From Acidobacteriota bacterium (GTDB taxonomy: Bacteria; Acidobacteriota; Terriglobia; Terriglobales; Acidobacteriaceae): a stretch of DNA of 9,113 nucleotides. A program made the position numbers and the translations under genes. A model generated the notes under the pieces. That model ran no database searches, had not been told where the DNA came from, and was given only the letters and a program-made list of their open reading frames with translations. The stretch covers positions 1 through 9,113 of the forward strand of contig JAJZFR010000033.1 of the NCBI GenBank assembly GCA_021805265.1, read 5' to 3'. How positions within the stretch are numbered: position 1 is the first letter of the stretch; each line of letters opens with the position of its first letter. Shown in pieces: positions 5,794-9,113 of this stretch.

Positions 5794-7103
5794 CAGCGGC
5801 TGGTTACCTCGCGAAGAGATTTGAGCATATGGTCTATCATGGCGCCATTCAACCCCGGATAGACACCGACCCAGAATACGTTGTTCATCACGTAATCCGC
5901 ATTGGTCAGATCACCCACTACGCGATAGGTCGCACCAAGATAAGCCGGTTGGCGAGTCAAATTACCGGCAAAGAGCAGGCGCGTTCCTATCTTTTGCGAT
6001 TCGAGATGATGGGTTACCTGATCTCTGGTGAGGCCAGACTCCGGCTTCACTGCAATCGGAAAACCGAACCAGCTTGGATCGCTCCCGCTGGTAGCCTCCG
6101 GGAGTAGATAAAAGTCCTGGAGGTCTGCAAGCCCAGCATGGAGCGCGGCGAAATTTTTTCTGCGCGCGGCAATGAATTCACCGACCTTGTCCAATTGCGA
6201 ACAGCCAACTGCGGCCTGCATATCGCTCACCTTGAGGTTGTATCCGATATGCGAGTAGGTGTACTTATGGTCGTATCCAAAGGGCAATGTGCCAACTTGC
6301 CATTCGAAGCGCTTGCCGCAGGTGTTGTCTTTTCCCGGTGGGCACCAGCAGTCCCTTCCCCAGTCGCGGAAGGACTCGATGAGTTTTGTCAGTTGTGGCT
6401 TGTTGGTCACCACGCAACCACCCTCGCCCATGGTGATGTGGTGGGCGGGATAAAAGCTGAAGGTAGCAATGTCACCAAAGGAGCCCACCATGCGTCCGCC
6501 AAAAGTTGACCCCAGCGCGTCGCAACAGTCTTCGATCAGCCAGAGGTTGTGCTTCCTGGCAAAGGCCGAAACATCTGCTGCGTTGAAGGGATTGCCTAGC
6601 GTATGAGCGAAAATCAGGGCCTTGGTTCGAGGGCTGAGTGCAAGCTCGAGTTGCGCTACATCAACGTTGTAGGTGCCAAGTTCCACATCCACGAAGACCG
6701 GTACCAGGCCGTTCTGAAGGATGGGGTTCACGGTCGTGGGGAAGCCGGCAGCAACGGTGATGACCTCATCACCCGGCTTCAGTTGGCGAGCACCGAGCGT
6801 CGGGGAAGTAAGTGCCGAGACCGCGACCAAATTGGCCGAAGAACCCGAGTTGACTAGCCGTGCATCGCGCAGGCCGAGGAGTTTTGCAAAGCGAAACTCG
6901 AACATATCCGCAAAACGGCCTGCAGTTAACCAGAAATCCAAGCCGGAATCGACAATTGAAAATAAGTCTGTTTGATCAAACACCCGGCCCGAAACTGGAA
7001 CAGGCGAAGTACCGGGCGTAAACTCCCTGGCCGGAAAGGCTTCCTGATAGTACTCAAATGTCAGCTTCTGAATCGCTGCCCGAAGCTCCTCTTTTTTGCT
7101 CAT
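5793..7103 (-). CDS. rfbH: CDP-4-keto-6-deoxy-D-glucose 3-dehydrase (E1), PLP/[2Fe-2S] enzyme RfbH/DdhC
   Basis: This 436-residue member of the DegT/AspC aminotransferase-like fold does the C-3 dehydration step of 3,6-dideoxysugar synthesis. It binds PLP or PMP through Asp192 (IEDCCDA). The Lys that anchors PLP in aminotransferases is His221 here, in FYPAHHITMGEGG, the diagnostic substitution of this enzyme. The iron-sulfur ligands follow the E1 spacing exactly: Cys194, 57 residues, Cys252, 1 residue, Cys254, 7 residues, Cys262 (around DCWCPPGKDNTC). This separates it from the cluster-free ColD type. The reaction needs a partner flavin/iron-sulfur reductase (E3, DdhD/RfbI type), which is not encoded in this window. 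The ATG at 7103 overlaps the rfbG stop by 4 bases (ATGA) and has GGGGGAG 10 bases upstream. It is full length for the family and all key residues are present. Confidence 0.96.
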   Translation of the reverse strand: MSKKEELRAAIQKLTFEYYQEAFPAREFTPGTSPVPVSGRVFDQTDLFSIVDSGLDFWLTAGRFADMFEFRFAKLLGLRDARLVNSGSSANLVAVSALTSPTLGARQLKPGDEVITVAAGFPTTVNPILQNGLVPVFVDVELGTYNVDVAQLELALSPRTKALIFAHTLGNPFNAADVSAFARKHNLWLIEDCCDALGSTFGGRMVGSFGDIATFSFYPAHHITMGEGGCVVTNKPQLTKLIESFRDWGRDCWCPPGKDNTCGKRFEWQVGTLPFGYDHKYTYSHIGYNLKVSDMQAAVGCSQLDKVGEFIAARRKNFAALHAGLADLQDFYLLPEATSGSDPSWFGFPIAVKPESGLTRDQVTHHLESQKIGTRLLFAGNLTRQPAYLGATYRVVGDLTNADYVMNNVFWVGVYPGLNGAMIDHMLKSLREVTSR

Positions 7104-8200
7104 GCTTGCTGATCTCCCCCGGTAGTATTGGTCGAACTAAGGTTCGCATAGTTTCGAATCTGTTCACACGTGAAAGCCCGCATTTCTGCGCCGCGCAGCT
7201 TGGCCCTATACCAATCAACTGTCATGGAAAGCGCTTCGCGCAGGCGCAATTGCGGACGCCAGCCCAAACGGACCGCAGCCTTCGAACAGTCGAGCTTGAG
7301 ATTTTGAGCCTCGTGTACTTGCGGAGAGCGGTCAATCTCCCACTTTGCGCCCTCGCCCCACAGGTCCGCCAGTTCGCGCAGCACCCACTCGACTGGTTGA
7401 GCATCCGAGGGGTCGGGACCGAAATTCCAGCCCTCCCCCTGCTTCGAGCCGTCCTCATACAGCGATTCGGCAACGGTCAGGTAGCCGCGCAGCGGTTCCA
7501 GCACATGCTGCCAGGGGCGAATAGCGCTCGGATTACGAATGACTACTGACTCTCCGGAACCAAAGGCTCGCATAATATCAGGGACCAGCCTCGCCTCGGC
7601 CCAATCACCGCCTCCTATCACGTTACCGGCGCGTACTGAAGCCAAAGCAACTCCATGGTTCTGGTAAGCATGGGGGTGAAAGAAGGAGTTCCGATAAGCC
7701 GATACAACCAGTTCCGCACAGGCCTTGCTGTTGCTGTACGGGTCGTAGCCGCCCAGTCTGTCAATCTCGCGATAGGCCCACTCCCACTCGCGATTCTCGT
7801 AACACTTGTCGGTGGTAATAATAACGACTGCGCGGACGCTGTCAGTACAGCGCACCGATTCCAGCAAGTTGACCGTCCCCATCACATTGGAAGCATAGGT
7901 ACCCACCGGATCAGCGTATGAGGTTCGAACCAGGGGCTGCGCGGCAAGATGAAAAACGATCTCCGGACGAAACTCTGCAAGGGACGAACGCAGCTTCTCA
8001 CCATCGCGAATGTCACCGATGACGGATCGCATTCCTTGCGCAATTTTTGCGTCTTCATACAGGTTCACGGACGTCGGTGGTTCCAGTGAAAAGCCGCAAA
8101 GCTCCGCGCCCTGCAACTGCAGCCATAGGGATAGCCAACCGCCCTTGAAACCGGTATGCCCCGTCAGCAATACCCGCTTTCCATTCCAGTTTATTCCCAT
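7100..8200 (-). CDS. rfbG: CDP-glucose 4,6-dehydratase
   Basis: This is an extended SDR of 366 residues from the ATG at 8200. It converts CDP-D-glucose to CDP-4-keto-6-deoxy-D-glucose with a tightly held NAD+. The landmarks are the Rossmann loop TGHTGFKG, HLAAQPLVRTSY, the catalytic TTDK (T130-D131-K132), Tyr155-x3-Lys159 in YSNSK, VRAGNVIGGGDWA, and RPWQHVLEP at residues 228-236. This set is specific to RfbG/DdhB rather than to dTDP-glucose dehydratases, which carry Asp-Glu at the active site instead of Asp-Lys. A TTG at 8209 is also in frame and would add three residues. Neither start has a well-spaced ribosome site (GGAAAG is almost touching the ATG), so initiation probably relies on coupling to rfbF, whose stop it overlaps by 10 bases. 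It supplies the substrate of RfbH, the next gene. The start is uncertain by three codons; identity is secure. Confidence 0.96.
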   Translation of the reverse strand: MGINWNGKRVLLTGHTGFKGGWLSLWLQLQGAELCGFSLEPPTSVNLYEDAKIAQGMRSVIGDIRDGEKLRSSLAEFRPEIVFHLAAQPLVRTSYADPVGTYASNVMGTVNLLESVRCTDSVRAVVIITTDKCYENREWEWAYREIDRLGGYDPYSNSKACAELVVSAYRNSFFHPHAYQNHGVALASVRAGNVIGGGDWAEARLVPDIMRAFGSGESVVIRNPSAIRPWQHVLEPLRGYLTVAESLYEDGSKQGEGWNFGPDPSDAQPVEWVLRELADLWGEGAKWEIDRSPQVHEAQNLKLDCSKAAVRLGWRPQLRLREALSMTVDWYRAKLRGAEMRAFTCEQIRNYANLSSTNTTGGDQQA

Positions 8201-8967
8201 ACTTTCCAAGGAGCTCTGTCGGTAGCCCAGAGACTTTCAAGCGCTAGTTTATCGTGCAAAGTGTCCATCGGCTGCCAGAATCCGGAATGCTGGAAAGCGG
8301 AGAGTTCCCCGCTGCGGGCGATCTCTTCCAGAGGCTCTCGCTCCCAAACTGTGGCATCTTCCTTGAGGTAATCTCCAACCTTGGGCGACAGAACAAAAAA
8401 TCCACCGTTCACCCACCGGGCGTCCCCCTTTGGCTTTTCTGCAAACGACAGAACGGAACCCGTACTGTCGATCTGCAATGCTCCAAATTTGCCTGCAGGC
8501 TGAACCGCTGTCAGCGTAGCCAGCTTCCCGCGTTCACGGTGGTACTCGATCAGCGCGCTGATGTTAACGTCAGCAACACCGTCCCCATAGGTAAAGCAGA
8601 ACATCTCCTCATCCTTGACGTACGGCAACGCACGCTTCAGACGACCGCCAGTCATCGTATTCGGGCCGGTATCGATCAGCGTCACCCGCCAATCCTCGCA
8701 GTCGTTACTGTAGGTTTCAATTTTGTTCTTCCGAATGTCAATGGTGATGTCGGAGGCATGCAGGGCATAGTTGGCAAAGAATTCCTTGATCATGTAGCCC
8801 TTGTATCCCAGACAAATGATGAAGTCGTTGATGCCGTAATGCGAATAAATTTTCAGGATGTGCCACAAGATCGGACGACCGCCGATCTCGACCATGGGTT
8901 TAGGACGCATAACAGTCTCTTCGCTCAGCCGTGTTCCCAACCCACCCGCGAGGATAATCGCCTTCAT
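8191..8967 (-). CDS. rfbF: Glucose-1-phosphate cytidylyltransferase
   Basis: This 258-residue nucleotidyltransferase makes CDP-glucose and pyrophosphate from CTP and glucose-1-phosphate, the entry step for all CDP-derived 3,6-dideoxysugars. The N-terminal signature is LAGGLGTRLSEET, followed by RPKPMVEIGGRPILWHI with the conserved Lys23. The TYGDGVADV segment (D129) and WQPMDTLHD (D235) probably hold the metal and sugar phosphate. WVNGGFFVL is the usual sugar-binding stretch. Length matches the usual 257 or so residues of the family. The ATG at 8967 follows GGAGG (8982-8978) by 10 bases. The gene starts 23 bases after the stop of a GtrA-like membrane protein, so it is probably not the first gene of its transcript. 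Its end overlaps the start of rfbG. Confidence 0.97.
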   Translation of the reverse strand: MKAIILAGGLGTRLSEETVMRPKPMVEIGGRPILWHILKIYSHYGINDFIICLGYKGYMIKEFFANYALHASDITIDIRKNKIETYSNDCEDWRVTLIDTGPNTMTGGRLKRALPYVKDEEMFCFTYGDGVADVNISALIEYHRERGKLATLTAVQPAGKFGALQIDSTGSVLSFAEKPKGDARWVNGGFFVLSPKVGDYLKEDATVWEREPLEEIARSGELSAFQHSGFWQPMDTLHDKLALESLWATDRAPWKVWE

Positions 8968-8990
8968 CGTAAAAACGCCTCCATCGAAAT

Positions 8991-9113
8991 TTACTCAGTG
9001 CCTGCAAGTCGCGGTGCGCTTTCATCTTGCCGGAAAGAGAAATGTTTATGACCTAAAAAACTGAGCGCTACGGTGACCACTGCCATGATCGCCGCACCGA
9101 GGTACGATGCCTG
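8991..9113 (-). CDS. GtrA-like small membrane protein, C-terminal fragment
   Basis: On the - strand the frame is open from the window edge to a TAA at 8993-8991 and gives the last 40 residues of a protein. It has a hydrophobic membrane segment (SYLGAAIMAVVTVALSFLG) followed directly by HKHFSFR and a short hydrophilic tail. GtrA-family proteins end with a final transmembrane helix that runs into an aromatic/basic K-x-F-x-F-type motif. Members are thought to help move polyprenyl-linked sugars across the membrane or take part in their assembly. The position, 23 bases upstream of rfbF on the same strand, suits a role in polysaccharide assembly and shows that the operon continues beyond the window. 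Only a small part is visible, so another polytopic membrane protein is possible. Confidence 0.55.
   Translation of the reverse strand, partial: QASYLGAAIMAVVTVALSFLGHKHFSFRQDESAPRLAGTE

Noticed and set aside
5793..7103. Aminotransferase making an amino sugar (DegT family) or a ColD-type enzyme
   Set aside because: The PLP Lys is replaced by His, which rules out an ordinary aminotransferase. The four cluster cysteines rule out the ColD type.
8254..9051. + strand open frame (265 codons) opposite rfbF
   Set aside because: It is antisense to rfbF, covers its start region and the end of the GtrA-like gene, and has no recognisable motif.

Overview
The window is a piece of a bacterial chromosome, moderately GC-rich. 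The sialate O-acetylesterase tail, the Ala/Pro-rich small lipoprotein and the general codon choice would fit an acidobacterium (Terriglobia-like). That assignment is an impression from gene content, not something the sequence proves. There are no tRNA or rRNA genes and no CRISPR array.

Layout. Bases 1-1098 (+ strand) hold the 3' end of a SASA-family carbohydrate esterase and a small putative lipoprotein of unknown function. Convergent to these, an aldehyde dehydrogenase gene lies on the - strand (about 2706-1144). Its 5' end is built from seven imperfect 12-base tandem repeats. Bases 2707-3112 carry no intact gene. They hold the ALDH leader and a truncated IS3-family transposase tail (+ strand, about 2839-3042) ending in a probable terminal inverted repeat near 3049-3060. 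From 3113 to the right edge everything is one tightly packed - strand operon, read from right to left: a GtrA-like membrane protein tail, rfbF, rfbG, rfbH, an extended-SDR reductase/epimerase, and a ThDP-dependent acetolactate-synthase-like enzyme. The last four junctions all overlap by 1 to 10 bases.

How the genes work together. RfbF makes CDP-glucose, RfbG converts it to CDP-4-keto-6-deoxyglucose, and RfbH is the PLP/[2Fe-2S] C-3 dehydratase that starts 3-deoxygenation. A ThDP/FAD acetolactate-synthase-like enzyme plus an SDR directly after RfbH is the arrangement of yersiniose A biosynthesis. There YerE adds a two-carbon acetyl branch from pyruvate to C-4 of CDP-4-keto-3,6-dideoxyglucose, and YerF reduces the branch ketone. 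The best reading is a yersiniose-type branched-chain 3,6-dideoxysugar cassette for a surface polysaccharide or O-antigen. The electron-supplying E3 reductase (DdhD/RfbI type) that RfbH needs, and any glycosyltransferase, are not in the window.

The IS remnant sits at the boundary between the higher-GC flank (39 of 60 G+C in each of two hand-counted samples) and the lower-GC sugar operon (33 of 60 in each of two samples). This fits an accessory polysaccharide island edge.
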